Shown piece by piece: positions 1 through 6,704 of a stretch of 7,834 nucleotides of DNA. The stretch's first letter is position 1. The number at the start of each line of letters is the position of its first letter. The notes under the pieces are model-generated. The model was not told the origin of the DNA, did no database searches, and saw only the letters and a list, made by a program, of their open reading frames with translations. Source of the stretch: Alphaproteobacteria bacterium (GTDB taxonomy: Bacteria > Pseudomonadota > Alphaproteobacteria > Micropepsales > Micropepsaceae); contig PKWC01000003.1 in assembly GCA_003131925.1 (NCBI GenBank), forward strand, positions 10,040-17,873, in the 5' to 3' direction. Position numbers and translations under genes: made by a program.

Positions 1-89
1 CGCGCAAATCATAAGTCAGTCGCAACGCGCAATCGGTTTGCCGGCTTTCGCGGCGCCTTCGCACGAAAATGCCCTGCGTTGAGCCAGGC

Positions 90-1052
90 TTACGGGTCGG
101 TCCGAAAATAAGATTGGCCAATGGGATCAAGTGTAACGATGGCGCGCACCCGTGCGATTGTGTCATTGCTCAGCTCGTCGCGCCAGCGATTGGCGGCCCT
201 GGCCGGGTCGCGGAAGACAGAGTAATATTCGCCCTCATGTTTCGCGGACAGACGAACAAACCGCTCTGTTTCCGGCGCCCAGTTGAGGCGCATTTGTTTG
301 AATAACGATTTGACCTCGGTCGTTACATTGTTTGCCAGAGTTTCATATATGACAGTCGTCCCGCCGGCCGCACGGATGGCCGCATCGGCTTCCATGTTGG
401 CCAGCAGCCAGGTCCAGGCATGTGTTTCAATTTCTTCCTGTTTGCCAAAGGAAGACGGGCTGAGGCCAATGCGGAGTGCGGATTGAGTCCGCAACAGGGC
501 ACCAAGACGCATCGGAGGTTCCATCACAGCCATTCTGGTGCCCCGAATCATGGAGCTTACATAGGCGCGTGGATCACGCAGGAGCAGGATGGGTTGCAAT
601 TCGTTGGCACAAGCTTTCAGGAACGCATTGGCTCGCCCATGCGCAGTAACGGACTTCACTACCGTCTTCATTGCGTGGTTCGCACGGAAGAAGTCCGGGA
701 TTTCGACGTGATTCGAGTCCAGTAGTCCGGCGCGTTCCAACCCTTTCGCGAGATAGATCAGGGCCCGACGCAGCTGTTCTGAGACGCTGCCACGATAGCG
801 CTTCCGGAAAAATGGGCGTGTCCCGGTGGCACGCGCCGTGCGTGCGCCCGCCAGTCGATCAAGATAGGCGCGTGCAGCCTTTACCTGCGCGCAGGCGGGC
901 TCGTCTTCAAACCAATAGGGCAGGAGATCGAGGCCCCGGTCGGCAATATCAGGCTCGTGCAAATAGAATACGTCAGGATGGCTATCGAATATCTTGCCAA
1001 GCCAAGTGGAGCCGCTGCGGGACAAACTGAAGATGAAAATCATTCGTTGCAT
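90..1052 (-). CDS. Sulfotransferase family protein (PAPS-dependent)
   Basis: The 320-residue product resembles PAPS-dependent sulfotransferases, which move a sulfuryl group from PAPS to a hydroxyl or amine, often on a glycan. The N-terminal strand-loop-helix IFSLSRSGSTWLGK (residues 7-20) is the 5'-phosphosulfate loop. RDPRAYVSSM (159-168) fits the 3'-phosphate site, with Arg159 and Ser166/Ser167. VIYETL (234-239) matches the usual 'YE-x-L' strand, and RDPARAANRWRDELS (281-295) resembles the C-terminal segment before the last helices. Length is normal for the family and there is no signal peptide, so it should be cytoplasmic. The start at 1052 is the longest ATG; Met4 at 1043 is also possible, and neither has a clear Shine-Dalgarno. 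It is divergent from the ligase gene, across a gap of about 520 bp. The acceptor cannot be read from the sequence. Confidence 0.9.
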   Translation of the reverse strand: MQRMIFIFSLSRSGSTWLGKIFDSHPDVFYLHEPDIADRGLDLLPYWFEDEPACAQVKAARAYLDRLAGARTARATGTRPFFRKRYRGSVSEQLRRALIYLAKGLERAGLLDSNHVEIPDFFRANHAMKTVVKSVTAHGRANAFLKACANELQPILLLRDPRAYVSSMIRGTRMAVMEPPMRLGALLRTQSALRIGLSPSSFGKQEEIETHAWTWLLANMEADAAIRAAGGTTVIYETLANNVTTEVKSLFKQMRLNWAPETERFVRLSAKHEGEYYSVFRDPARAANRWRDELSNDTIARVRAIVTLDPIGQSYFRTDP

Positions 1053-1570
1053 CTGAATGGCCGGGATCCGGCAATCGGACTTTCAATGGGCCTACGTCTA
1101 CAAACCAGGAATACTTCGGGGTGCAAATTCACGCGAACTGCAGATTCGATGTGACCTGGTGAACTCTAGAGCATAGAAGCACTTAAAGGAACCCGATATT
1201 AATGTTACTGCTAAAGCGGTCGCCACGAAGAAGGGGTCACTGCGAGAGAAGGTGGCTATATCAGCGTATTCTTTAGACAGCCGGAGATTGGAGTATTCCG
1301 TACAAAGTTGCGGCCATAGTCGAATGAGTGCTCGGCTGACAATTGGATCGGTGCGCCAAGGTAGGTATTCGCGAATCGCCGAGATCCTGCGGCCGGCTCG
1401 CTAAAATGGTACGGAGCTAGCATGTCATTGCCCGTTAGACACACTACGCTCTTCTGCGGTGCGCGGCTCGCAGAGCACAACGGTGAAGGAGCGGGCACCT
1501 TTCCTGCCTACGTGTCCATCCGTTGCGGTTGGTTGGATATGCCCTCGGCTTTGGAGTCGAATGTGGGCTC
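1053..1570. other. Long divergent intergenic region without a recognisable gene
   Basis: About 520 bp separate the minus-strand sulfotransferase from the plus-strand ligase. The only open frame of any size (minus strand, 1256-1498) has a low-complexity, unconvincing translation with no recognisable domain. A short inverted repeat (GCCGG, 3-nt loop, CCGGC; 1060-1072) lies 8 nt before the sulfotransferase start and would fall in its leader. A weak sigma-54-like element lies at 1493-1507. No clear sigma-70 promoter, tRNA or mobile-element end was found. The length suggests room for regulation in both directions. Confidence 0.6.
1493..1507 (+). promoter_or_regulatory. Candidate sigma-54 (-24/-12) promoter
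   Basis: GGGCAC-N5-CTGC has the GG and GC dinucleotides at exactly the spacing of the RpoN consensus TGGCAC-N5-TTGC, with two mismatches in those ten positions. It lies 63 bp upstream of the ligase ATG at 1571. Some exosortase/PEP-CTERM loci have RpoN-dependent promoters with PrsK/PrsR regulators, which makes this plausible. The information content is low, and a similar match occurs inside the sulfotransferase coding region at 827-841, so chance is a serious alternative. Confidence 0.22.
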
Positions 1571-2878
1571 ATGCGCGAATTAGTTCTGCTTGTCGCCATC
1601 GCCGGCGGGCTCGGCCTGACCGTTTTCTATCCCTTCGCAGGGGTCTTGCTGTGGGCGTGGTTCACCTGCATGGACCCTCACCAGGAGGCCTACGGGATTG
1701 TTGCCACACTGCCGCTCAATCTCGTGATCGCCTGCGTCACCTTGCTTGGCTTGCTGGTCTCGAAAGAGCGCAAGCGGCCGCCGGCGGACGCCACTTTTTA
1801 CGCCGTCATGGCCTTTCTCGTCTGGTCGACGTTCAACACGTTTTTCGCCGTCGTTCCTGACGTCTCGTGGCCGATATGGAATCTGACGTGGAAAGTGTTT
1901 TTGCTGGGACTGGTGATCGCAATGTCGGCGACCAGCAAGGTTCGCATTCACGCGGTCGTATGGATCGTCGTCATTTCCTTGTTCTATTATGGAGTGAAAG
2001 GCGGCTTGTTCACGCTCGTGACGGGCGGTCACGCGCACGTGCTGGGGCCGTCCCAGAGTATTATCGGTGACAACAACCAGCTTGCCCTCGCACTTCTCAT
2101 GTGTCTGCCATTGGCGAACTATCTTCGCCTACACTCTGAGAAAAAATGGGTCCGCTTTCTGCTCCTGGCAAGCATGGTCATTGTCTTCATATCGATTTTG
2201 GGGAGCTACTCTCGCGGGGCTTATTTGGCTCTCCTTGCTTTGGCTTTTGTGGCGTGGCTTCGTGCCCGAAACAAGCTGCTATATCCCATTCTGATTGTGG
2301 TTGTGGCCGTTCCGGCATTGTATTTCATGCCGCAGTCCTTCTACGATCGGCTGTATACGCTCGAGACGACCGACACCGACGCGTCGTTTCAGGGGCGCAT
2401 CAAGGCGTGGCAGGTTGCCTATCACTATGCCGCCGAACATTTTCCGTTCGGCGCTGGTTTCTATGGGCCGCAACAGCCTCAAGTGTTCAACCAGTATTTT
2501 CCCGGCCAACCCACGCACGCGGCGCATAGCATTTTCTTTGAGGTGATGGGAGATAATGGCTTTACCGGTTTCGCGATCTATCTGGTGATCCTTGGCTTGG
2601 CCTTCTGGAATTGCTCCAGCATATTGCGTAGGGCGAGAGGCCAACCGGAATTTGCCTGGGCGCGCGATTTGGCAGCAATGATCCAGCTCACGCTGTTTGT
2701 TTTTTGCGTCGGCGGCGCGGCCTTAAGCATGGCGTATTACGATGTCTTTGCCATTTGCCTGGGTCTGCTCTCGGCATTGAAGCAACTGATCGGGCAACGA
2801 ATGAGTCATAAGGAACCAGAACCAACCCCTGCCGTCCCAATGGTCGACGTAGCCAGCGAAAACGAATCGATATCCTGA
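1571..2878 (+). CDS. O-antigen ligase/polymerase family membrane protein, exosortase A-associated type
   Basis: This 435-residue protein has about ten hydrophobic segments and belongs by pattern to the WaaL/Wzy superfamily, inner-membrane enzymes that polymerise or transfer lipid-linked glycans in the periplasm. Its start MRELVLLVAIAGG, followed by GVLLWAWFTCMDPHQ, the middle block FYGVKGGLFTLVTGGH, then NNQLALALLM and KKWVRFLLL, resembles the 'putative O-glycosylation ligase, exosortase A-associated' family (TIGR03097). GSYSRGAYL (211-219) is the typical Wzy_C entry motif. THAAHSIFFEVMGDNGFTG (315 onward) is the 'H-x3-H-S...E...G' segment, with His319 a likely functional residue. The ATG at 1571 is chosen because family members begin with this residue pattern; an in-frame TTG at 1523 would add 16 atypical residues. 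A GGAG at 1553-1556 is a distant Shine-Dalgarno. No exosortase gene is in the window, so polymerase versus protein or lipid glycan ligase is unresolved. Confidence 0.9.
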   Translation: MRELVLLVAIAGGLGLTVFYPFAGVLLWAWFTCMDPHQEAYGIVATLPLNLVIACVTLLGLLVSKERKRPPADATFYAVMAFLVWSTFNTFFAVVPDVSWPIWNLTWKVFLLGLVIAMSATSKVRIHAVVWIVVISLFYYGVKGGLFTLVTGGHAHVLGPSQSIIGDNNQLALALLMCLPLANYLRLHSEKKWVRFLLLASMVIVFISILGSYSRGAYLALLALAFVAWLRARNKLLYPILIVVVAVPALYFMPQSFYDRLYTLETTDTDASFQGRIKAWQVAYHYAAEHFPFGAGFYGPQQPQVFNQYFPGQPTHAAHSIFFEVMGDNGFTGFAIYLVILGLAFWNCSSILRRARGQPEFAWARDLAAMIQLTLFVFCVGGAALSMAYYDVFAICLGLLSALKQLIGQRMSHKEPEPTPAVPMVDVASENESIS

Positions 2879-2944
2879 ATTGGGATTAGGTGGAGCGATG
2901 AGATCGTGGACCTTCGTTCCTCCGGAGTGCCAGCATACTGGGTA

Positions 2945-2961
2945 CTGCGAGGGGATCGCAG
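2945..2961. terminator. Weak hairpin between convergent genes
   Basis: A perfect 6-bp stem, CTGCGA and TCGCAG, encloses the loop GGGGA. It lies 66 bp after the ligase stop and 2 bp past the stop of the convergent small membrane protein gene. The position suits a bidirectional terminator, but there is no T-run on either side, so intrinsic termination is doubtful. Confidence 0.25.
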
Positions 2962-2963
2962 AG

Positions 2964-3179
2964 TCATGCGCCGCTGTTCGGTGGAATTCGGGGCTGGAGG
3001 CGATTCGCCTTCTGTTCTTCCTTCCTGGCGTCATCGCCAGCCACACGCATCGCAAACAAGCCGTGTGTTCGTGTGCCGCGCTGCCGGAGATCATTCGTGA
3101 TATACCAATGAATGACGAGAAACACTGCGATGATGGTGAGAAGGTAGTAGATGCCACCCATGATCGCGCGCCTTTTCAT
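2964..3179 (-). CDS. Small single-helix membrane protein, function unknown
   Basis: The 71-residue product begins MKRRAIMGG and has one strong transmembrane segment (about residues 8-27, from GGIYYLLTIIAV to the tryptophan-tyrosine end). A polar tail follows that includes THGLFAMR and a charged, proline-ending C-terminus. Codons on this strand favour G or C in third positions and the protein reads naturally, whereas the overlapping frames on the other strand give cysteine- and arginine-rich translations typical of shadows. The start is uncertain: ATG at 3179 gives a basic N-terminus ahead of the helix; TTG at 3197 and ATG at 3161 (with AAAAGG nine bases upstream) are alternatives. It is convergent with the ligase and divergent from the Tat-exported protein gene. 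I do not recognise a named family. Confidence 0.62.
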   Translation of the reverse strand: MKRRAIMGGIYYLLTIIAVFLVIHWYITNDLRQRGTRTHGLFAMRVAGDDARKEEQKANRLQPRIPPNSGA

Positions 3180-3334
3180 CCGACGAGACCATCCCAATTT
3201 TGCTTTCGGATTTCAAGACGTCGCCAATTGGAACTCGGTTGGACCCAAGAAGCTACCCGTCTCGCTGCGTCCTGGGGTCATGGAGGGGTCGTGGATGGGC
3301 ATTGCCCGAAGAAACTGGATTAGATGCGAATGTT

Positions 3335-3361
3335 TTGCTGCCTGGCGAAAGCCCGTATAAA
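3335..3361 (+). promoter_or_regulatory. Possible sigma-70-like promoter
   Basis: TATAAA at 3356-3361 is a near-consensus -10 box. Upstream, TTGCTG (3335-3340) lies 15 bp away, or TTTTGC (3333-3338) lies 17 bp away. It is 60 bp before the TTG start at 3421. The -35 match is poor, so this is a suggestion only. Confidence 0.22.
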
Positions 3362-3407
3362 CGCCCACGCCGCTTGGCTGGAGGGGCATCTAGCGGCCCA
3401 CGGCCGC

Positions 3408-3414
3408 AAGGAGG
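3408..3414 (+). promoter_or_regulatory. Strong ribosome binding site fixing a TTG start
   Basis: AAGGAGG lies six bases before the TTG at 3421. An ATG at 3416 lies only one base after it and is out of frame with the long coding region. The spacing therefore supports TTG as the true start, and the product then begins with a well-formed export signal. Confidence 0.75.
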
Positions 3415-3420
3415 AATGAG

Positions 3421-5580
3421 TTGTTCCGAAGGCGCACATTTCTTCTTGGAACCGCCGCGCTGGGCCTGGTGCAGCTGCGTGCGGCAATCCAATTGCACGC
3501 GCGGGCTTCTGAAAGCGAAAACTCGATCACGTTGAGCGATGCGTCGGGCGAGGGCGCCAGCGACTACCCACTACGGCTCGGGCGGCCGTTCGTCCAGGGC
3601 GAAATCGCTGGTGTGCCGCAAGCTCAGGTCGACGGGAGGGCCATCCCAACCCAGGCCGACATCAAGCTGCGCTGGCCCGATGGTTCGGTGAAGCACGCGA
3701 TTCTGTCGTTCGTCGTGCCGCACATTCCGCGTAATGGGACATCCAAAATCTCCTTTGGAAGTGGAAATGTCGACAAAGGCGCGGGACTCAGCGCCGAGCA
3801 GATGCTCGATGCCGGGTTTGATTTCGATGCTGTTATCGCAATCACGCGCAATGGTCAGACGCAGCTCGCTTCTGCGCGCAGCATGTTAAAAAATCATGAT
3901 TTTACTGTATGGTGTGAAGGGCCGGTTGCTACCACAATCCTGCTTGCCGACCATTCTGCCGCTAGGAAATACGATTTCGGCTTCGAACCGCTTCGGCCGC
4001 TCCGTCCGATTTTCCACGCGACCCTCTGGGCCGGCCTGCGCAAAGTTCAGGTGAGGACGATCGGCGAGAATTGCTGCACCGAATCGATGCAGGATATCTC
4101 TTATTCGCTGATCCTGAAATCGGGACTCGCAACACCTGCGGAAGTGTTCCGCCAGGACCATGTTCCGCACTACGCGGGCACGCGGTGGACCCATTCTTTC
4201 TGGATCGGGGGCGCGCCAAACTCTGCAATCGATGTCGATCACAATCTTGCTTACCTCGTGAAAACGTTTGCGTTTCCCAATTTCGATTCTGCTCTCGAAA
4301 TACCAGAGTCCGTTATCGCGGACTCCTATGCGAAGTGGCAGAAGAAGCCCAGGAATCTCTACGATTCTGGCGGTTGGACGAAGGACATGGAAGACACTGG
4401 CGGACGTGACGACATTGGTCCATATACGTCACCGCAGGCAAAGTGGCTCTTCACGGGCGATCACCGTCTGTACGAGATTGTTTCGACGCAGGCTGATCTT
4501 GCTGGTGCCTGGCCGCTTCATGCTCGGGAGGGCAATCACGGGAAATGGTATGACACGGCGCATAAGGTTCCCGCTATTGGGCGCCCCCTATCGGTGTATG
4601 CGCGGCCAAGTCTTTGGCTCTTCGACGAGCGCGATGAGAGTAAGCCGGAAGATCGGGTGCAGATTGGGGGAGAACGGATCCTTTCGGGCACGATTCCTCC
4701 CCTTTTTGGGGGGTGGGCGCCCAATGGCGCTCACATACCGGATCCATACTCAGCACTTTATACTCTAACGGGCGATTATTTTGCGCTCGAACAGCTCCAA
4801 TTGTGGGCGGCGTCTTCCGCTCTTAGTTACAATCCGTCCTACAGGGGGCCGGAGCCCTCGGGTGCTATTTTTGACCAGGTCAGGGGCAACGCTTGGGTTC
4901 TGCGGAATCGCGTACATGCCGCTTTCCTTTCGCCCGATAAATCACCGGAAAAGGAGTATTTCACGCTTTTGATCAACGACGCGATTGCGTTCTGGGAAGG
5001 CATGCACGACATTCGCGGGACCAGGTTCGAGAAATCTGCGATATGGAGTTTCGCGAAGACAAATCAATTGAATGTGTCGCCGCTGCATTTCTTTCGGGAA
5101 AATGTAGGAATACGTGCGAAGGACTTCGGAGAGCTGAAAGGGGGAAGTTTTGCCGCAGCTGCCCCCATGTGGATGCAATACATGCTGATCTTCGAATTGG
5201 GACGAGCCGGAGAGAAGGGATATCCTGTTGGCCCATTGTTATCCTGGACAGGGATTTTATTGACGTCCCAATTCAAAGAGCCAGACACGTACAGCCCATA
5301 CAACGTTCAGCGTTACAACACTGCGGTGCGCAACAAGGATGGTGCGTTTTATCACACTTGGACCGAAACCCTGGCATCTTATCTGAATCCCAATCCACCA
5401 GTCCCAATCCGACCCGATGTCTGTGACGGTTATGCGGCTTACGCTTATGGCGCCTGCACAATGTTGACCAAAGAACCAGACGGTCTAGTAGCGTACAACT
5501 GGTTGCGACAGAACGTTTACCAGGCACACCGGGAGAAGTATGCCCAATGCCCCAAATGGCCGTTCTTGCCGCGACCCTAG
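3421..5580 (+). CDS. Tat-exported PcRGLX/YetA-like protein, candidate polysaccharide lyase or hydrolase
   Basis: The 719-residue product begins with a twin-arginine-type signal: RRRTFLLG at residues 3-10, a hydrophobic stretch to about 19, and a likely cleavage site after ARA (27-29). Residues about 49-105, with PLRLGRPFVQGEI, VPTQ-like IPTQ (75-78) and RWPDGSVKHA (84-93), resemble the N-terminal RIFT-barrel domain of PcRGLX/YetA-like proteins, a family that includes fungal exo-rhamnogalacturonan lyase. A middle region (about 230-620) has helical repeats such as DTGGRDDIGPYTSPQAKWL (325-343) and YTLTGDYFALEQLQLW (about 446-461), consistent with an alpha/alpha-toroid. The fold call is by pattern, and catalytic residues and substrate are not identified. 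The start is TTG with AAGGAGG six bases upstream. Beside a ligase, a glycosyltransferase and sulfotransferases, trimming or release of the locus's own polymer is a reasonable inference. A non-catalytic carbohydrate-binding role is also possible. Confidence 0.75.
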   Translation: MFRRRTFLLGTAALGLVQLRAAIQLHARASESENSITLSDASGEGASDYPLRLGRPFVQGEIAGVPQAQVDGRAIPTQADIKLRWPDGSVKHAILSFVVPHIPRNGTSKISFGSGNVDKGAGLSAEQMLDAGFDFDAVIAITRNGQTQLASARSMLKNHDFTVWCEGPVATTILLADHSAARKYDFGFEPLRPLRPIFHATLWAGLRKVQVRTIGENCCTESMQDISYSLILKSGLATPAEVFRQDHVPHYAGTRWTHSFWIGGAPNSAIDVDHNLAYLVKTFAFPNFDSALEIPESVIADSYAKWQKKPRNLYDSGGWTKDMEDTGGRDDIGPYTSPQAKWLFTGDHRLYEIVSTQADLAGAWPLHAREGNHGKWYDTAHKVPAIGRPLSVYARPSLWLFDERDESKPEDRVQIGGERILSGTIPPLFGGWAPNGAHIPDPYSALYTLTGDYFALEQLQLWAASSALSYNPSYRGPEPSGAIFDQVRGNAWVLRNRVHAAFLSPDKSPEKEYFTLLINDAIAFWEGMHDIRGTRFEKSAIWSFAKTNQLNVSPLHFFRENVGIRAKDFGELKGGSFAAAAPMWMQYMLIFELGRAGEKGYPVGPLLSWTGILLTSQFKEPDTYSPYNVQRYNTAVRNKDGAFYHTWTETLASYLNPNPPVPIRPDVCDGYAAYAYGACTMLTKEPDGLVAYNWLRQNVYQAHREKYAQCPKWPFLPRP

Positions 5581-5758
5581 TTGAATTCTCATTCCGAATG
5601 CACCAAGGAAACCAGAACTTTGATTTGATGCAAATGCGAGTTGTTGAAGGAAGGTGCCAGGCCTCCCGGCAATGGCGGCCCCTACGCAATTCCGGTGAAA
5701 ATCCAAGGACCCAGGTCAAGCCGTTGATTAAGAACGGCCAAAAAGAGAGTGCTGAGAG

Positions 5759-6652
5759 TTGTTATCCCGGCAGATTTCACGATTGCAGTGTTTTTTTCAC
5801 AGTCGGCGATGTCGGGCCGTGTTGAGGACCTCTCCGCTCCAGATTGTTCCGGCCGATCTCAAAATACTGAGCATGATCCGTCATGTTGATCTCGTCATGT
5901 ATCTTGTCGCGGTGAAGTCCTTCTATCAGCGGATTGGATTCGGTGAGATCGTTCTGATCGACGATGGGACACTCCACCAGAATGACTACGAAATCATCGG
6001 TCATCATCTTGGCTCGCCCCAGATAATTCCTCTCGACCGGATTACGACCGACCCGTGTCCACGTGGAGGCTGTTGGGAAAGGCTCCTGAGCGTTGTGGAT
6101 TTTTCCTCCAAGTACTTCGTCATTCAACTCGATTCGGACACGTTGACACGTGGCGAGATTCCCGAAGTTCTGGAATGCGTCAAGACAAACAGATCATTTG
6201 CTCTCGGCACTCAGACTGGAAGGGAGTTTGTTTCTTTGGCCGAAGCATCGGCGCGTGTGGGCACGACGCGAGGCTCACTTCACGTGCAAACTGAAGCGGA
6301 GAAGAACTTGCATCGCATCTCTAACTCCTCAACAAAGTACTACGTGCGAGCATCAGCGGGCTTCGCCGGTTTTGCAAAGGGAGCATTCTCGCGTGATCAT
6401 GTAGTTGCTTTTTCACAATCTATGGCAGGCATAATCGGTGAGAAATGGAAAGAATGGGGTTCCGAGCAAGTCGCGTCGAATTACCTTGTTGCGAATTCTC
6501 CAATGCCAATAGTTCTGCCGTTCCCGAAATACCGATGCTTTCGTTCGCAAGTGGATCCGAGAAGCGCGGCCTTTCTCCATTTTGTGGGAACACACAGGTA
6601 CGATCAGGGCGTATACACTCGAGAGAGTGAGTCGGTGATTCGTCGCTTGTGA
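5759..6652 (+). CDS. GT-A-like glycosyltransferase family protein, N-terminus uncertain
   Basis: The conserved part starts near nt 5855 with LKILSMIRHVDLVMYLVAVKSFY. It continues through IVLIDDGTL (Asp-Asp-Gly at about nt 5960), CWERLLSVVD, VIQLDSDTLT (a DxD-type motif at about nt 6131), GFAGFAKG, WGSEQVASNYLVANS (from nt 6455), LPFPKY and FLHFVGTHRYDQGVY. This layout fits a nucleotide-sugar-dependent GT-A fold, with the Asp motif binding metal and donor. No membrane segment is seen, so it is probably cytoplasmic. The open frame begins with TTG at 5759; GTG at 5819 and ATG at 5873 are alternatives, none with a good Shine-Dalgarno. Residues before about 26 read as cysteine- and arginine-rich non-coding sequence, while another frame upstream looks more protein-like, so a frameshift at the T7 run (5791-5797) is possible. 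Donor and acceptor are unknown. Confidence 0.75.
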   Translation: MLSRQISRLQCFFHSRRCRAVLRTSPLQIVPADLKILSMIRHVDLVMYLVAVKSFYQRIGFGEIVLIDDGTLHQNDYEIIGHHLGSPQIIPLDRITTDPCPRGGCWERLLSVVDFSSKYFVIQLDSDTLTRGEIPEVLECVKTNRSFALGTQTGREFVSLAEASARVGTTRGSLHVQTEAEKNLHRISNSSTKYYVRASAGFAGFAKGAFSRDHVVAFSQSMAGIIGEKWKEWGSEQVASNYLVANSPMPIVLPFPKYRCFRSQVDPRSAAFLHFVGTHRYDQGVYTRESESVIRRL

Positions 6653-6690
6653 CTACGCAAACCTTGAGCACGAATTCTTGCATTAGAGTG

Positions 6691-6700
6691 AGGAGGAGGG
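6691..6700 (+). promoter_or_regulatory. Ribosome binding site supporting a TTG start
   Basis: AGGAGGAGGG contains two overlapping AGGAGG cores, 5 and 8 bases before TTG at 6705. No ATG occurs in that frame until residue 36, which is past the PAPS-binding loop, so TTG is the supported start. Confidence 0.72.
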
Positions 6701-6704
6701 TCAT

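Larger units (their letters stand above)
3180..3420. other. Divergent intergenic region
   Basis: These 241 bp separate the small minus-strand membrane protein from the large exported enzyme. Open frames crossing it give no protein-like translation. It should hold the promoters of both flanking genes. A weak sigma-70-like element is described at 3335-3361, and a strong ribosome binding site sits at its right end. Confidence 0.5.

Noticed and set aside
827..841. TGGCAC-N5-GTGC, a good sigma-54-like match
   Set aside because: It lies inside and antisense to the first sulfotransferase, over 700 bp from the gene it would drive. It also shows how often such matches arise by chance.
1256..1498. 80-residue open frame on the minus strand in the long intergenic region
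   Set aside because: The translation has no domain or membrane pattern, and no ribosome site or conserved motif supports it. It is probably chance.
1580..2038. 152-residue minus-strand open frame inside the ligase
   Set aside because: It is highly charged and rich in Arg and His, the usual antisense image of a hydrophobic GC-rich gene.
2723..3157. 144-residue open frame on the minus strand overlapping the ligase end
   Set aside because: It overlaps the well-supported ligase 3' end and the small membrane protein in another frame; the translation is rich in Cys, His and Ser and looks like a shadow.
2880..3323. 147-residue plus-strand open frame just after the ligase
   Set aside because: It is antisense to the small membrane protein, which has much better codon use and a clear transmembrane helix. 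The plus-strand translation is not protein-like.
3416..3535. ATG at 3416 close to the strong ribosome site
   Set aside because: Spacing of one base from AAGGAGG is too short, and its frame ends after 40 codons without a protein-like product, whereas TTG at 3421 leads into a Tat signal and a 719-residue protein.
4698..4713. TCCCC-TTTTT-GGGGGG hairpin resembling a terminator
   Set aside because: It lies in the middle of the exported-enzyme coding sequence, and the T-run is in the loop rather than after the stem.
6664..6682. TTGAGCACGAATTCTTGCA upstream of the second sulfotransferase, sigma-54-like
   Set aside because: The GG of the -24 element is AG and the spacing to the -12 GC is one base too long.
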